Assembly (NCBI RefSeq): GCF_003148825.1
Contig: NZ_QGGZ01000001.1
Coordinates: forward strand, 930,001-994,000
Direction: 5' to 3'
Length of the DNA: 64,000 nucleotides
Origin: Streptomyces sp. CG 926
Lineage (GTDB): Bacteria; Actinomycetota; Actinomycetes; Streptomycetales; Streptomycetaceae
A program made the translations under genes and the position numbers. Positions 1 to 8,193 of the stretch are shown piece by piece; the first letter of the stretch is position 1, and each line of letters begins with the position of its first letter. The notes beneath the pieces are model-generated. The model was not told the DNA's origin. It did not search any database and worked only from the letters and a program-made list of their open reading frames with translations.

Positions 1-526
1 GGGAGACGGCCTGTACGTGCGCGTCCGACATGACCGGGGTCAGGCGGGCGTCCCAGGTCCAGATGAGGCCGCGCAGACAGCCGTCGGCGAGCACGGCCTG
101 GTCCGCGAGGAAGTCGGCGAACTGCTCGGGGGTGAGCCCGGTGATCCCGTCGAGGGTGCAGGGGACGCCCGCGGCGACGCTCTTGGCGGTGGGCGCCGCC
201 TTGGCCGTCCTGCCGCGCTTCTGCAGGTCGTCGGCGGGCGCGGTGGCGGTCGCGGCGCCCGGGACCTGCCCGGTGATCTTCTGCCCGCCCGGGGCCGGGG
301 CCGGCGCCGGGGTGTTGTCCTTCGCGTCGGCCAGGCGGTCGACCTCGTCGAACGGGTTCCCCGTGGGGCCGGGGGCGGGGGCGGCCGGGGCGGCCTGTGC
401 GCCGGTGAAGGGGGCCGGGGCCGCGGACTCGGCGGCCTGCGTGGCGGCCTGTCCCGCGGTGGCGAGGAGGGTCACGGCTACGGCGGAGGCCAGAAGGGAA
501 GAGCGCACAGCTCTGTGCTTGAGCAC
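1..526 (-). CDS. Secreted protein N-terminus, probable M9 collagenase (partial)
   Basis: The N-terminal 175 residues of an exported protein are visible; the rest lies beyond the left window edge. The GTG start at 526 has a CAGGAG ribosome site about 6 nt upstream. A Sec signal peptide follows: basic MLKHRAVRSS, then a hydrophobic stretch ending near GQA (about residue 27). An Ala/Pro-rich linker covers residues 28-110. The first folded segment begins VPCTLDGITGLTPEQFADF and continues with LIWTWDARL. From memory this resembles the start of the N-terminal domain of actinomycete M9 collagenases, but the catalytic HEXXH region is not in the window. Exported status is sure; the family is a moderate-confidence inference. 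Confidence 0.6.
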   Translation of the reverse strand, partial: MLKHRAVRSSLLASAVAVTLLATAGQAATQAAESAAPAPFTGAQAAPAAPAPGPTGNPFDEVDRLADAKDNTPAPAPAPGGQKITGQVPGAATATAPADDLQKRGRTAKAAPTAKSVAAGVPCTLDGITGLTPEQFADFLADQAVLADGCLRGLIWTWDARLTPVMSDAHVQAVS

Positions 527-699
527 CGAGAACTCCTGATTGGAGAGGTGAGGTGGGGGGTGGTGCGTGAACTGCCCTGCGTCACACGGCGTTTGACGGG
601 GATTAACGTGCCGCGGTGTGAGCTGTAACATAGTAATGTGAAATTGCACTGACAACCCCTGTGCGCCCACCAGTTCACTTCTTTCCTGAGGGAGCCCTC

Positions 700-2073
700 G
701 TGACCGACGCCTCCACCCGCCTCAACACGGGCAGTCACGACCGCCCGGTCTCGCCGGAGTTGTCCCGGTTCATGGCGGGGAACTGGGCCGCGAGCCCGCT
801 GCCCGACTCCGCCCGCGTCCCCGGCCACGACGTCACCCCGGCCCGCCGGGCGCGACTGTCGGCCCGCTTCCCGGGCGAGCGGCTGATCGTCCCGGCCGGG
901 GAGCTGAAGGTCCGCTCCAACGACTGCGACCACCGCTTCCGGCCGCACAGCGCGTACGCCTGGCTGACCGGCCTCACCGGCGAGGACCAGGCGGGCCACG
1001 TCCTGGTCATGGAGCCGTCGGGCCCGCACGACCACGAGGCCGTCCTGTACCTACGGCCGCGCTCGCCGCGGGTGGGCGGGGACGGGGAGTTCTACCGGGA
1101 CCGCCGGTACGGGGAGTTCTGGGTGGGCCGCCGGCCCGACCTCGCGGAGGCCGAACGCCTCACCGGCATCCGCTGCGCGCACCTGGACCGGCTCGGCTCA
1201 CCGGCCGGACGGAACGCGACCTCCGACGCCGAACTCGCCTCCGCCCTGTCGGAGCTGCGCCTGGTGAAGGACCCGTGGGAGGTGGCCCAGCTCCAACTGG
1301 CCGTCGACCACACGACGGCGGGCTTCGAGGACGTCGTACGGGCCCTGCCGCGCGCGATGGCGCATCCGCGCGGGGAGCGCTGGATCGAGGGGGTCTTCGG
1401 CCTGCGCGCCCGGGCGGAGGGCAACGGCACCGGCTACGAGACGATCGCGGCGTCCGGCGCGCACGCCTGCACCCTGCACTGGATCCGCAACGACGGCCGG
1501 CTGAACGGCGAGGAACTGCTGCTCCTGGACGCGGGCGTGGAGACGGACACCCTCTACACGGCGGACATCACCCGCACCCTCCCACTGTCGGGCCGCTTCT
1601 CCTCCGTCCAACGCCAGGTGTACGAACTGGTCCTGGCCGCCCAGGACGCGGGCATCGCGGCGCTGCGCCCGGGGGCGAGCTTCGGGGACTTCCACCGGGC
1701 CGGCATGCGGGTGATCGCGGAGGGCCTGGCGGAGTGGGGCGTCCTGAAGGACGCGGAGGGCGACCTGCACCGGCGGTACACGCTGTGCAGCAGCGGCCAC
1801 ATGCTGGGGCTGGACGTTCACGACTGCGCGAAGGCGCGGGCCGAGACCTACCTGGACGGCGTCCTGGAGGAGGGGCAGGTCCTGACGGTGGAGCCGGGCC
1901 TGTACCTCCAGCCGGACGATGAGACCCTGCCGGCGGAGCTGCGGGGCATCGGCGTCCGCATCGAGGACGACCTGGTCATCACGTCGGACGGCGCCCGCCT
2001 GATGTCGGGCGGCCTCCCGCGCACGGTGTCCGGCATCGAGGACTGGATGGGCCGGCTGCTGGACGCTCCCTAG
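700..2073 (+). CDS. pepP: Aminopeptidase P family protein (Xaa-Pro aminopeptidase)
   Basis: This metallopeptidase of the M24B (pita-bread) fold removes the N-terminal residue preceding proline; it is probably cytosolic because no signal peptide is seen. The 457-residue protein has an aminopeptidase P N-terminal domain (about 45-180) and a catalytic domain. The five metal ligands are all identifiable: the two Asp of LLLDAGVETDTLYTADITR, the His of SSGHMLGLDVHD, the Glu of LTVEPGLYL and the Glu of GVRIEDD. The GTG start at 700 is preceded by GAGGGAG with a 5-nt spacer. An in-frame upstream extension to 661 lacks a ribosome site. The gene is convergent with the LysR gene, and its TAG stop is the first base triplet of a long hairpin. 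Confidence 0.93.
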   Translation: MTDASTRLNTGSHDRPVSPELSRFMAGNWAASPLPDSARVPGHDVTPARRARLSARFPGERLIVPAGELKVRSNDCDHRFRPHSAYAWLTGLTGEDQAGHVLVMEPSGPHDHEAVLYLRPRSPRVGGDGEFYRDRRYGEFWVGRRPDLAEAERLTGIRCAHLDRLGSPAGRNATSDAELASALSELRLVKDPWEVAQLQLAVDHTTAGFEDVVRALPRAMAHPRGERWIEGVFGLRARAEGNGTGYETIAASGAHACTLHWIRNDGRLNGEELLLLDAGVETDTLYTADITRTLPLSGRFSSVQRQVYELVLAAQDAGIAALRPGASFGDFHRAGMRVIAEGLAEWGVLKDAEGDLHRRYTLCSSGHMLGLDVHDCAKARAETYLDGVLEEGQVLTVEPGLYLQPDDETLPAELRGIGVRIEDDLVITSDGARLMSGGLPRTVSGIEDWMGRLLDAP

Positions 2074-2141
2074 TGCCGTGGCCGGAAAGGTGCGCCGGGT
2101 CGGGCGTCGCGACCCGGTGGACCTTGCCGGTCACGGCACTA
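2071..2141. terminator. Bidirectional terminator hairpin embedding both stop codons
   Basis: A near-perfect inverted repeat of 71 nt lies between the convergent pepP and LysR genes. The outer arms are TAGTGCCGTG and CACGGCACTA, and the inner arms pair GCCGGAAAGGT with ACCTTGCCGG and CCGGGTC with GACCCGG. The first three bases on each strand are the TAG stop of the gene being terminated. Confidence 0.8.
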
Positions 2142-3059
2142 GCCACCCCCCTGACCGCTGTGCGGGGTGGCGAGCCGGGCGGTCAGCTCCTCGACGAACG
2201 CCTCCAGATGGGGCGGGCGCGGTCCGGTGCGGGTGGCACAGAACCAGGTGCGGGTCAGGGGCTGCGCGCCGATGCCGACGAGGGCGAGGCCGTGCGAGGC
2301 CGCGTAGGGGGCGGCCACCCAGTTGGGCAGCACGGTCACGCCCTGGCCGCCGGCCACCATCTCGATGACCAGATCGGTCACCACCGGCATGGTGGTGATC
2401 CGGGCCGGCCGGGACCCGACGGGGATCGGCAGCGGTAGCGACGGGATCCGCTTCTGGTCGTAGAAGTCGTAGAGGACGAGATCGGCCCCGTCGAAGTCAC
2501 GGGCGGTCAGGTGCGCCCGCGAGGCCCACGGGTGGCCGGCGGGCACCACCGCCACCATCTCGTCCTCGAACAGTCTGGTCAGAGACACCCGGTCCATCTG
2601 CAGGTCCGGCTTGGTGACCAGCGCGACGTCGACGAGGTCGGCGAGCAGCGCGGGGATCGGCGCGTCGTCGGCGACGGTCTCGATGCGCACGTCGATGTCC
2701 GGCGCCCGCTCACGGAAGGCGCGGAGCACGGGCGGCAGCCACGGGAAGGTCGTACTGCACTGCGCGGTGAAGCGAACCCGCCGGTCGCGCCCGTCACGGA
2801 TCTCGCGCAGGTCCCGGGCCGCCGAGTCCAGTTCGCCGAGGACCTGGCGCGCCGCGACCAGCAGTCGGCGACCCGCGGCGTTGGGGACCAGGCGGCGGCC
2901 CTTGCGGTCGAAGAGGGGCATGCCGAGGCGGGCCTCCAGCCGGGTGAGCCGCTGGCTGAGGGCGGGTTGGCTCACGTAGAGCCGCTCGGCGGCGGCGGTC
3001 AGCGAACCGGCCTCGGCGGTGGCGGCCAGGAGCTCCAGGTCACGCAGGTCCACATCCAT
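2139..3059 (-). CDS. LysR family transcriptional regulator
   Basis: A 306-residue LysR-type regulator. The N-terminal winged helix-turn-helix covers residues 1-60, with the typical LELLAATAEAGSLTAAAERL and SQPALSQRLTRLE segments. A periplasmic-binding-protein-like effector domain follows (about 92-295). It is divergent from an SDR-like gene and a tautomerase, so control of that pair is the natural inference. The ATG at 3059 begins MDVDLRDLELL, the usual family start. The effector cannot be read from sequence. Its stop lies inside the shared terminator with pepP. Confidence 0.9.
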   Translation of the reverse strand: MDVDLRDLELLAATAEAGSLTAAAERLYVSQPALSQRLTRLEARLGMPLFDRKGRRLVPNAAGRRLLVAARQVLGELDSAARDLREIRDGRDRRVRFTAQCSTTFPWLPPVLRAFRERAPDIDVRIETVADDAPIPALLADLVDVALVTKPDLQMDRVSLTRLFEDEMVAVVPAGHPWASRAHLTARDFDGADLVLYDFYDQKRIPSLPLPIPVGSRPARITTMPVVTDLVIEMVAGGQGVTVLPNWVAAPYAASHGLALVGIGAQPLTRTWFCATRTGPRPPHLEAFVEELTARLATPHSGQGGG

Positions 3060-3070
3060 AACCCAGGATT

Positions 3071-3101
3071 ATCACACCATCCAATCTTCGTCGTGGTGTT
3101 A
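3071..3101. promoter_or_regulatory. Putative LysR operator in divergent promoter
   Basis: The 119-bp gap between the LysR gene and the SDR gene contains an imperfect dyad: ACACCA (3074-3079) and TGGTGT (3094-3099), 14 nt apart and flanked by A/T-rich ATTATC and TTATGA. Position and symmetry suit a LysR site, but no binding evidence exists. Confidence 0.35.
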
Positions 3102-3178
3102 TGAGTTGGGCGCTCCTAGGTTCGTGGTGTCAGCCGGTCGGAACCCCGACGGACGACATCGACGAGAGGCACAGCGCC

Positions 3179-3943
3179 ATGACCGACACGCACACCGACA
3201 TCGACGACACCACGACCACGACCGCTCTGGTCACCGGTTCCTCCAGCGGCATCGGCCTGGACATCGCCCGCGCCTTCCTCGCGAGCGGCGCCAATGTCGT
3301 CCTGAACGGCCGGGACGCCGACCGCCTCGCCAAGGCCGCGGCCGCCCTCGGCCACCCCGGGCGGATCGCGTGGGTCGCGGGCGCCATCGCCGAGCCGACG
3401 ACGGGCGAGGCCCTCGTGCGTACCGCCCTCGACCGGTTCGGCCGCATCGACGTCCTGGTCAACAATGCGGGTACCTTCGCCCCCAAGCCCTTCACCGAGG
3501 TCACCGAGGAAGAGCTCGACGGCTTCCTGACCGGCAACCTCAAGGGCACCTATCTCACCACCCAGGCCGTGGTACGGGCGCTGCGCGCCCAGGGCCGGGG
3601 CGGCAGCATCGTCAACATCGGCACCGTCCTGGTGGACCACGCGTTGGCGGGCTTCCCGTCCTCCGCGCCGGTGGTCAGCAAGGCGGGGGTGCACGCGCTG
3701 ACGACCAGCCTGGCCGCCGAACTCGCCGCCGACGGCATCCGCGTGAACCTCGTGGCCCCCGGCATCATCCGCACCCCGCTGCACGCGGGCTCGGACGTGG
3801 ACGCCTTCGGCGGGCTCGCCCTGCTGAACCGGGTCGGCGAGGTCCCGGAGATCTCCGAGGCGGTGCTCTACCTCGCGGGCGCCACCTTCGTCACCGGCCA
3901 CGCCCTGCGCGTGGACGGCGGCCACGTCACCGGCCGCGCCTGA
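3179..3943 (+). CDS. SDR-fold protein lacking the catalytic tyrosine
   Basis: A 254-residue short-chain dehydrogenase/reductase-fold protein. The nucleotide-binding TGSSSGIG (residues 19-26) and the structural NNAG (about 95-98) are intact. The active-site region reads SSAPVVSKAGV: the lysine (K168) is present, but the residue four before it, normally the catalytic tyrosine of YxxxK, is proline (P164). The usual catalytic serine is also not obvious in NIGTVLVDH. It may therefore be a non-classical SDR with different chemistry or a binding protein. The ATG at 3179 follows GAGAGG with a roughly 10-nt gap. It is followed after 44 bp by a tautomerase gene, probably as one transcript under the LysR regulator. 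Confidence 0.85.
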   Translation: MTDTHTDIDDTTTTTALVTGSSSGIGLDIARAFLASGANVVLNGRDADRLAKAAAALGHPGRIAWVAGAIAEPTTGEALVRTALDRFGRIDVLVNNAGTFAPKPFTEVTEEELDGFLTGNLKGTYLTTQAVVRALRAQGRGGSIVNIGTVLVDHALAGFPSSAPVVSKAGVHALTTSLAAELAADGIRVNLVAPGIIRTPLHAGSDVDAFGGLALLNRVGEVPEISEAVLYLAGATFVTGHALRVDGGHVTGRA

Positions 3944-3987
3944 GCCGACACCCCACTCCCCCTCCCCACCGGAAGGACACCCTCACC

Positions 3988-4197
3988 ATGCCGTACGTCA
4001 ATGTCAGGATCACCCGTGAAGGCGCCACCGCCGCACAGAAGGCCGAGATCATCGCGGGTGTGACCGACCTGCTGGTCCGGGTCCTCGACAAGGATCCGGC
4101 CACCACGTTCGTCCTCATCGACGAGGTGGAGCTGGAGAACTGGGGCGTGGCCGGCGTCCGGACGGACGAGTACCGCCGTCTCCGCGCACGGCACTGA
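3988..4197 (+). CDS. Tautomerase family protein (4-oxalocrotonate tautomerase-like)
   Basis: A 69-residue protein of the tautomerase superfamily. The initiator Met is followed directly by Pro, and the start MPYVNVRITREG supplies the N-terminal proline that acts as the general base in this family once Met is removed. The length matches the small oligomeric 4-OT type (about 60-75 residues). A GGAAGG ribosome site lies 11 nt before the ATG. It follows the SDR-like gene and is likely co-transcribed. The substrate is unknown. Confidence 0.88.
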   Translation: MPYVNVRITREGATAAQKAEIIAGVTDLLVRVLDKDPATTFVLIDEVELENWGVAGVRTDEYRRLRARH

Positions 4198-4583
4198 AGG
4201 GTGTTGCAGAAGGTCGGGCTTCGGCAGGCCGAAGCGGCGCCTGACCTGCTGTTTCACCGTGTCATGGCGAGGTTGTGCATGGCGGCGACGGCCTGGGCGA
4301 AGGTGTGCTCGACGCGTGCACGGACGCGTCGGTGTTCGGCGTTGTCCTCCTCCTGGCCGCGCAGGAGGGGACGTCCGGCCCTTCTGCGGTGCGGGACGAT
4401 CAGGCCGGTGCCGAGGTAGGCCCCGTCCGCGATCACCGTCGACCCGGCCGCCGCGGCCGGCAGGCCCGACTCCCGCCACACGTGGGCGTCGGCCTTGTTG
4501 CCCGGCGCCGGCCGGGCCGACGCGATCACCAGACGACTGTCCTCCTTAACGAGTGGCTGTGACGGTCGCCCTGCTGGGACCAT
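4198..4583 (-). pseudogene. Degenerate IS5-type transposase fragment
   Basis: The minus strand encodes the C-terminal part of an IS5-type (DDE_Tnp_4-like) transposase: GNKADAHVWRESGL, VIADGAYLGTGLIVPH and NAEHRRVRARVEHTFA. The N-terminal half with the first catalytic Asp is absent. After VEHTFA the reading jumps straight to AAMHNLAMTR, so the roughly 25-30 residues normally lying between are deleted. It is a dead remnant marking the left edge of the accessory region. Confidence 0.8.
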
Positions 4584-4589
4584 GCGCCG

Positions 4590-4877
4590 GTGAACTCAGA
4601 ACTCCCCGCCGGATGGACGATCGAGCGCGTGCGCGCTCTTTCCGGAGACCCAAGCGCCGCCCAGCTCTCCTTCTCCTCCGATCGGCTCGTAGTCGTCGAG
4701 GTGGCCGGTCAGGGCGACTACGAGCCGCTTCGGCCCGATGTGATTCTTGCGTTCCACGAGTTGTGCCTCGTGAGGGACGACGGTGAGTGGTTCATGGGGC
4801 AGCTCGACGATGACGGCTCGGTGATCTGCTGGGCCTCCTACGGATCCGACCTGGCCGAGGCCATCCGCAGCCTCTGA
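4590..4877 (+). CDS. Hypothetical protein (95 aa)
   Basis: A small soluble acidic protein with a GTG start. It has no signal peptide or membrane segment. Codon bias is Streptomyces-like but softer than in the core genes. It is wedged between an IS5 remnant and the left end of an insertion sequence. Readable features are a beta-rich core (LVVVEVAGQGDYEPLRPDV) and an EWFMGQLDDDGSVICWASYG segment, a texture reminiscent of small immunity-type proteins. I do not recognise the family. Because the IS5 remnant ends 6 nt upstream, the N-terminus may have been altered. Confidence 0.55.
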   Translation: MNSELPAGWTIERVRALSGDPSAAQLSFSSDRLVVVEVAGQGDYEPLRPDVILAFHELCLVRDDGEWFMGQLDDDGSVICWASYGSDLAEAIRSL

Positions 4878-4927
4878 ACAACACCCCGCACCATCAGTCA
4901 CTTTCGCAACAGGCCCTGGCTTGATCT

Positions 4928-6385
4928 TCAACCTGTGCGGCGGGGCCGTGGGGTGGTCGACTTCGGCTTCCCGGACGCTGCAGTGTCCGCTCTGCTGGGT
5001 GTGTGGACGTCGTGGCGTGGGGTGGGCCGGGGGTTCTTTCGACTGGGTGGTCGTCCGGGTCCGGGGCGGGTGGGTTTCGGTGCTTCGGCCGGGCAGACGA
5101 CCTTGGGGCGGATGTGCCGAAAGTCGCGGCGGACACGTGCCGGGGTGAGTCTGTCCGAGGCGATGGGCTTCTCCCATGGCCGACACCGGTCGGCTGCGAG
5201 TGGCCAGGCCCGTCGCAGTTGCGTATAGGCGGCGAGGATCAGCCAGGTCCAGCGGTCCGCCGCCTCGGGGGTGCGGATCATCGGGCAGGTCCAGCCGAGG
5301 GTCTGCTTGAACAGGCGGAAGGTGTGCTCGATGTCGAGACGACGCGGGTATGCCTGCCAGAGCCGGTCGGTGTCCGCTGCGTCTGCGTCGGTGCCGGACC
5401 ACCAGAGCCAGACCGGCTTCGGGGTCGCTCCGCTGGGCAGGTGATCGATGTCCAGGCGGATCACGGTCCCCTCGACGATGGGGAGGGTGCCGTCGGCTGC
5501 TGCCCAGGAAGAGCAGTGGGTGAGCTTGGGGTGGAGCCGGTCCCACGAGCGTGCTCGGACGGTTCCGTAGAGGCGGGTTTCGGTGACGGTTTCGGTGTCC
5601 GGGGTGCCCCATGTGTCGGGCTGCCCGAAGACGAACTCGCCGCCATGCCGGGGCGGTCGGCCCATGGTGTGAGGCCGCCGCGGCGGGGCCGGCCTGCACA
5701 GGACGCGGTCCGAGCGCATCCGGGCCAGGACCTTCACCGGCAGGTCCCGCAGAATGTGGGCCAGGCGTGGTGCGTCGTATCCAGCGTCCGCGATGACCAG
5801 GACCTCCGGGTCACCGGTCCACCACTGGCCTGCGGTGATCAGTCTCTCGACCAGTTCGCGCAATTGTCGGGCGGTGACGGTGGCGGTGTCGTCCCCGGGT
5901 GCCGGACGTCGAGCGTCCAGCGGGGCGGTCCATGAGCTGCGGCCCGGCTCCAGCGCGCAGACAATCGAGTACGGCCACCCGGGAACGGGGATGTGCTGGT
6001 CCTTGCCCCGGCCGTAGGTGTGACACAGGATCCGCTGCGGCGAGGTGTGGGCGGCGGGCCGAAGCCGGCAGGTGACATCGACGGCCAGGACCGGCCGGCC
6101 GTCCGCCGCCCGCGGCAGCGGCGCCGAGGCCGGAGTCCGTCGCATCCGGTCCGCGTCGATTCGGCCTTGGGCGAGCGCGGCGTAGAGTCCTCCGTGTCCA
6201 CGGCGGTGTTCGCCCACCAGCGACAGTTCGGGCAACGACCTCACCGGCCCGTCCCCGCACTGAACCGCGTCGGCCAGCTCGAACTGAGCATCCGAACCAG
6301 CGGTGAGACAGGCATAGAACTCGCCCCGGAACCGGGACAGTTCAGCCAACGGCTGTCGCCGGGCATCGTGATGCAGCAGAGTCAT
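4928..6385 (-). CDS. DDE transposase (IS4/IS701-like, NF041680-type)
   Basis: A 485-residue transposase with an RNase-H-fold DDE core. Candidate catalytic residues are the Asp of VLAVDVTCRL (about 115), the Asp of VLVIADAGYD (about 215) and the Glu of RRLDIEHTFRLFKQ (about 375). The last of these is the typical region around the third acidic residue in IS4-like enzymes. The start chosen, MTLLHHDARRQPLAEL, begins the conserved sequence; a longer in-frame form would begin at 6433. The C-terminal tail of about 60 residues is Pro/Arg-rich and probably disordered. The reading frame is intact, so the element may be active. Confidence 0.85.
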   Translation of the reverse strand: MTLLHHDARRQPLAELSRFRGEFYACLTAGSDAQFELADAVQCGDGPVRSLPELSLVGEHRRGHGGLYAALAQGRIDADRMRRTPASAPLPRAADGRPVLAVDVTCRLRPAAHTSPQRILCHTYGRGKDQHIPVPGWPYSIVCALEPGRSSWTAPLDARRPAPGDDTATVTARQLRELVERLITAGQWWTGDPEVLVIADAGYDAPRLAHILRDLPVKVLARMRSDRVLCRPAPPRRPHTMGRPPRHGGEFVFGQPDTWGTPDTETVTETRLYGTVRARSWDRLHPKLTHCSSWAAADGTLPIVEGTVIRLDIDHLPSGATPKPVWLWWSGTDADAADTDRLWQAYPRRLDIEHTFRLFKQTLGWTCPMIRTPEAADRWTWLILAAYTQLRRAWPLAADRCRPWEKPIASDRLTPARVRRDFRHIRPKVVCPAEAPKPTRPGPGRPPSRKNPRPTPRHDVHTPSRADTAASGKPKSTTPRPRRTG

Positions 6386-6418
6386 CCTCACGGCCTTCGT
6401 GCTGGACGTGTGTGTTCC

Positions 6419-6450
6419 TTGGTCGGAGCACACGTTCGGACGAAGGTCGT
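6419..6450 (+). repeat. Subterminal IS repeat, copy 1
   Basis: TTGGTCGGAGCACA followed by a diverged stretch and GACGAAGG, lying just upstream of the transposase start. The same block with four substitutions recurs at 13728-13760 in the same orientation relative to an element end. Confidence 0.6.
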
Positions 6451-6513
6451 TTCCGCGTACGGCGGATACCGAACCGAGTGATCAAGTACGACACGCCGTT
6501 CGAGGAACGCCTG

Positions 6514-6747
6514 CTACCGCCGGCGCAGAGATCTGGGTCCGCAACGAGTTGACCAGTCGCCGGCCGGTGACAGCCGCTCTCCACCGGCCCGCACGACAAC
6601 AAGCCTGCCATCTTCGAAAGCGATTCGATCACCAACAGCCAGGAAGAGCGGGCTCGCCAGCTCGAAGGCATATCGGTTGCCGATCTCAAGATCCTTGACC
6701 AGTACCAACCGCGAGGTCGGCGTGGCTCCGTCAGCTATCAGGCGCAT
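6514..6747 (-). CDS. Possible small protein (77 aa) within IS outer segment
   Basis: A 77-codon ATG-initiated frame inside the IS, between its transposase and its right end. Residues 1-60 have reasonable protein character (LVKDLEIGNRYAFELA, GDRIAFEDGRLVVVRAGG), while the last 15 residues are Arg/Ser-rich and look out of frame. It could be a cargo gene or the truncated 5' part of a host gene. No family was recognised. Confidence 0.3.
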   Translation of the reverse strand: MRLIADGATPTSRLVLVKDLEIGNRYAFELASPLFLAVGDRIAFEDGRLVVVRAGGERLSPAGDWSTRCGPRSLRRR

Positions 6748-6827
6748 GCCGAGATGGTCCCACGCGGCCTGAGATCCCCTCGACCCTGCTCAGCGGCTGA
6801 CCAACGACCCAGACGTTAAAGATCAAG

Positions 6828-7607
6828 CTAGTACCCGATTCGCTCCGGCAGCGTCACATGTTTCTCCCACCCCGCGCGTCCGTACACCGGCTTGGCCGGC
6901 GGCCAGTTCACCGAAGCCGCCCCCGGGCACAGGAGCGCCACACGGTCCGGCAGGAGATACGGCGCCAGACCCAACGGGGGGCGTACCCCGTCCGGGGCCC
7001 GCCCCAGCTGCGCCACGAAATGGCCGAGCTTTAACGACGCCACGTAGCTGTACAGGCCGTGCTCGTGTTCCATCCGCGTGAACGACTCCGCGTACACCAG
7101 CTCTCCTGGAGACGTCTCCGGCTCGTAGAACGACACGGACACCACCATGGTGGGCCCCAGCGCGGCGTCCCGGTACAGGCTCTCCGGATCAACCGGGAGG
7201 ATGATCTCCGATGTCGGCCGGCCCCCGAGCTGAGGCCCCCGGTACGAGACCATGAGCGTCTTGACCACCCACAACGACACCAGAGCCTGCCGCTCGCCTG
7301 TGAGCACCACCGGCAGACCCCGGATCATCTGCGAAAGCGGTTCCCGAACCCGCTTCTCCAGCTGCGACATCCACCCGTTGTTACAGCCTGTGCACACTAC
7401 GCGGGCCTGATCGTTGAACAGCCCATTCTTCGTCTCATCCCGACGGTAGGCAACCCGGGGGCCATGAGGATCACGACCTTCGTTCTCGTTGATCGTGCGC
7501 TGGTGCGTAGGCGCGTCGGTGTACTCGGGGAACTCCCTCCTCAGCCACTTCGGAAGAATGTGCTCCTTCGACATGGGCCCCTGGGCGCCACAGAACATGC
7601 AAGCCAT
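6828..7607 (-). CDS. HNH-like zinc-finger protein, candidate nuclease
   Basis: A 259-residue protein that begins with a CxxC pair (MACMFCGAQG), followed by SKEHILPKW and later VCTGCNNGWMSQLE. This order (CxxC, a His-rich S-K-E-H-x-x-P-x-W segment, then CxxCN) is the pattern of a treble-clef HNH-type fold. The EH may correspond to the catalytic His region. The remaining 150 residues, including WVVKTLMVSYRG, are not assignable. The ATG at 7607 was chosen because it directly precedes the first Cys pair; a longer frame to 7679 would add a hydrophobic, atypical stretch. The stop codon TAG lies inside the IS right end, so the C-terminus may be IS-derived. A role in defence is conceivable but unproven. 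Confidence 0.65.
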   Translation of the reverse strand: MACMFCGAQGPMSKEHILPKWLRREFPEYTDAPTHQRTINENEGRDPHGPRVAYRRDETKNGLFNDQARVVCTGCNNGWMSQLEKRVREPLSQMIRGLPVVLTGERQALVSLWVVKTLMVSYRGPQLGGRPTSEIILPVDPESLYRDAALGPTMVVSVSFYEPETSPGELVYAESFTRMEHEHGLYSYVASLKLGHFVAQLGRAPDGVRPPLGLAPYLLPDRVALLCPGAASVNWPPAKPVYGRAGWEKHVTLPERIGY

Positions 7608-8193
7608 GAACAGCAATGCTAAAAGCCAACTCCCAACCGGGGGAGGGCAATAGCGCCACGGCAGAGCTGAAACAGTCACAGGGACTTCAAGATCACCTCA
7701 TTGCCCCTTTAGCCCGTATCTCGGCCAGACCCCTTTCGGGCGTTTCCACCGGCCTGTCGGCGTGCGCATGAAAAGTGCTCACCGGGGGACGGTGCTACGC
7801 ACCCTGCCACGCGTTCTGGGTGCTGTTCAGGGCGTGTGGGCGAAGCGCACTCGCCCTGCGAGTAGGTCACCCGACGAATCCCTGTCGGCGTTCACCGGGA
7901 AGAAGCCGTCGCCCCAGCTCGTCATTGCGCAGAGCACTGCACTCGGGCATCACCGAGTTTCACGGATCCGGCTTTCGGCATGCGAAGTTCGACTCGCAGC
8001 CACGCCACCGGGGCATCGGACGCAGAACTGGCCGGTTGTCGCGGGGCACTGACACCTCATGCAGGAGACGGGGCAACCAGTCCGGTCTGCGTCCCGGCCA
8101 ACGGCGAGCCGGCTTTTCGGGAGCAGCCGCTCCCGGTGCGGAAGGGCAGCAGTCGCCCGCCTGCGCGGTGCGCTGCTGCGCGGGCCCGCTGGT
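7608..8193. other. 586-bp stretch without a convincing gene
   Basis: Lower GC and mixed codon bias on both strands. The minus strand downstream of the helical-repeat gene contains a Cys-rich reading (CPVSCMRCQCP, then CVRCPGG), but no ribosome site or homology supports it. I see no RNA gene or repeat here. Confidence 0.4.

Larger units (their letters stand above)
4912..6836 (-). mobile_element. Insertion sequence with DDE transposase and inverted ends
   Basis: The left end (4912-4932) contains GCTTGATCTTCAAC, and the right end (6815-6836) contains GTTAAAGATCAAGC. They are inverted copies with one mismatch over 14 bp, bracketing the transposase gene. The right end runs into CTAG and overlaps the stop of the neighbouring HNH-like gene. 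About 430 bp lie between the transposase start and the right end. A second, isolated copy of this outer end occurs at 13728-14196. The limits are inferred from the inverted ends only; no target duplication was proven. Confidence 0.6.

Noticed and set aside
590-625. TTGACG as a -35 box upstream of pepP
   Set aside because: No -10-like hexamer at a 16-18 nt distance; the next A/T-rich TAACAT is about 25 nt away.
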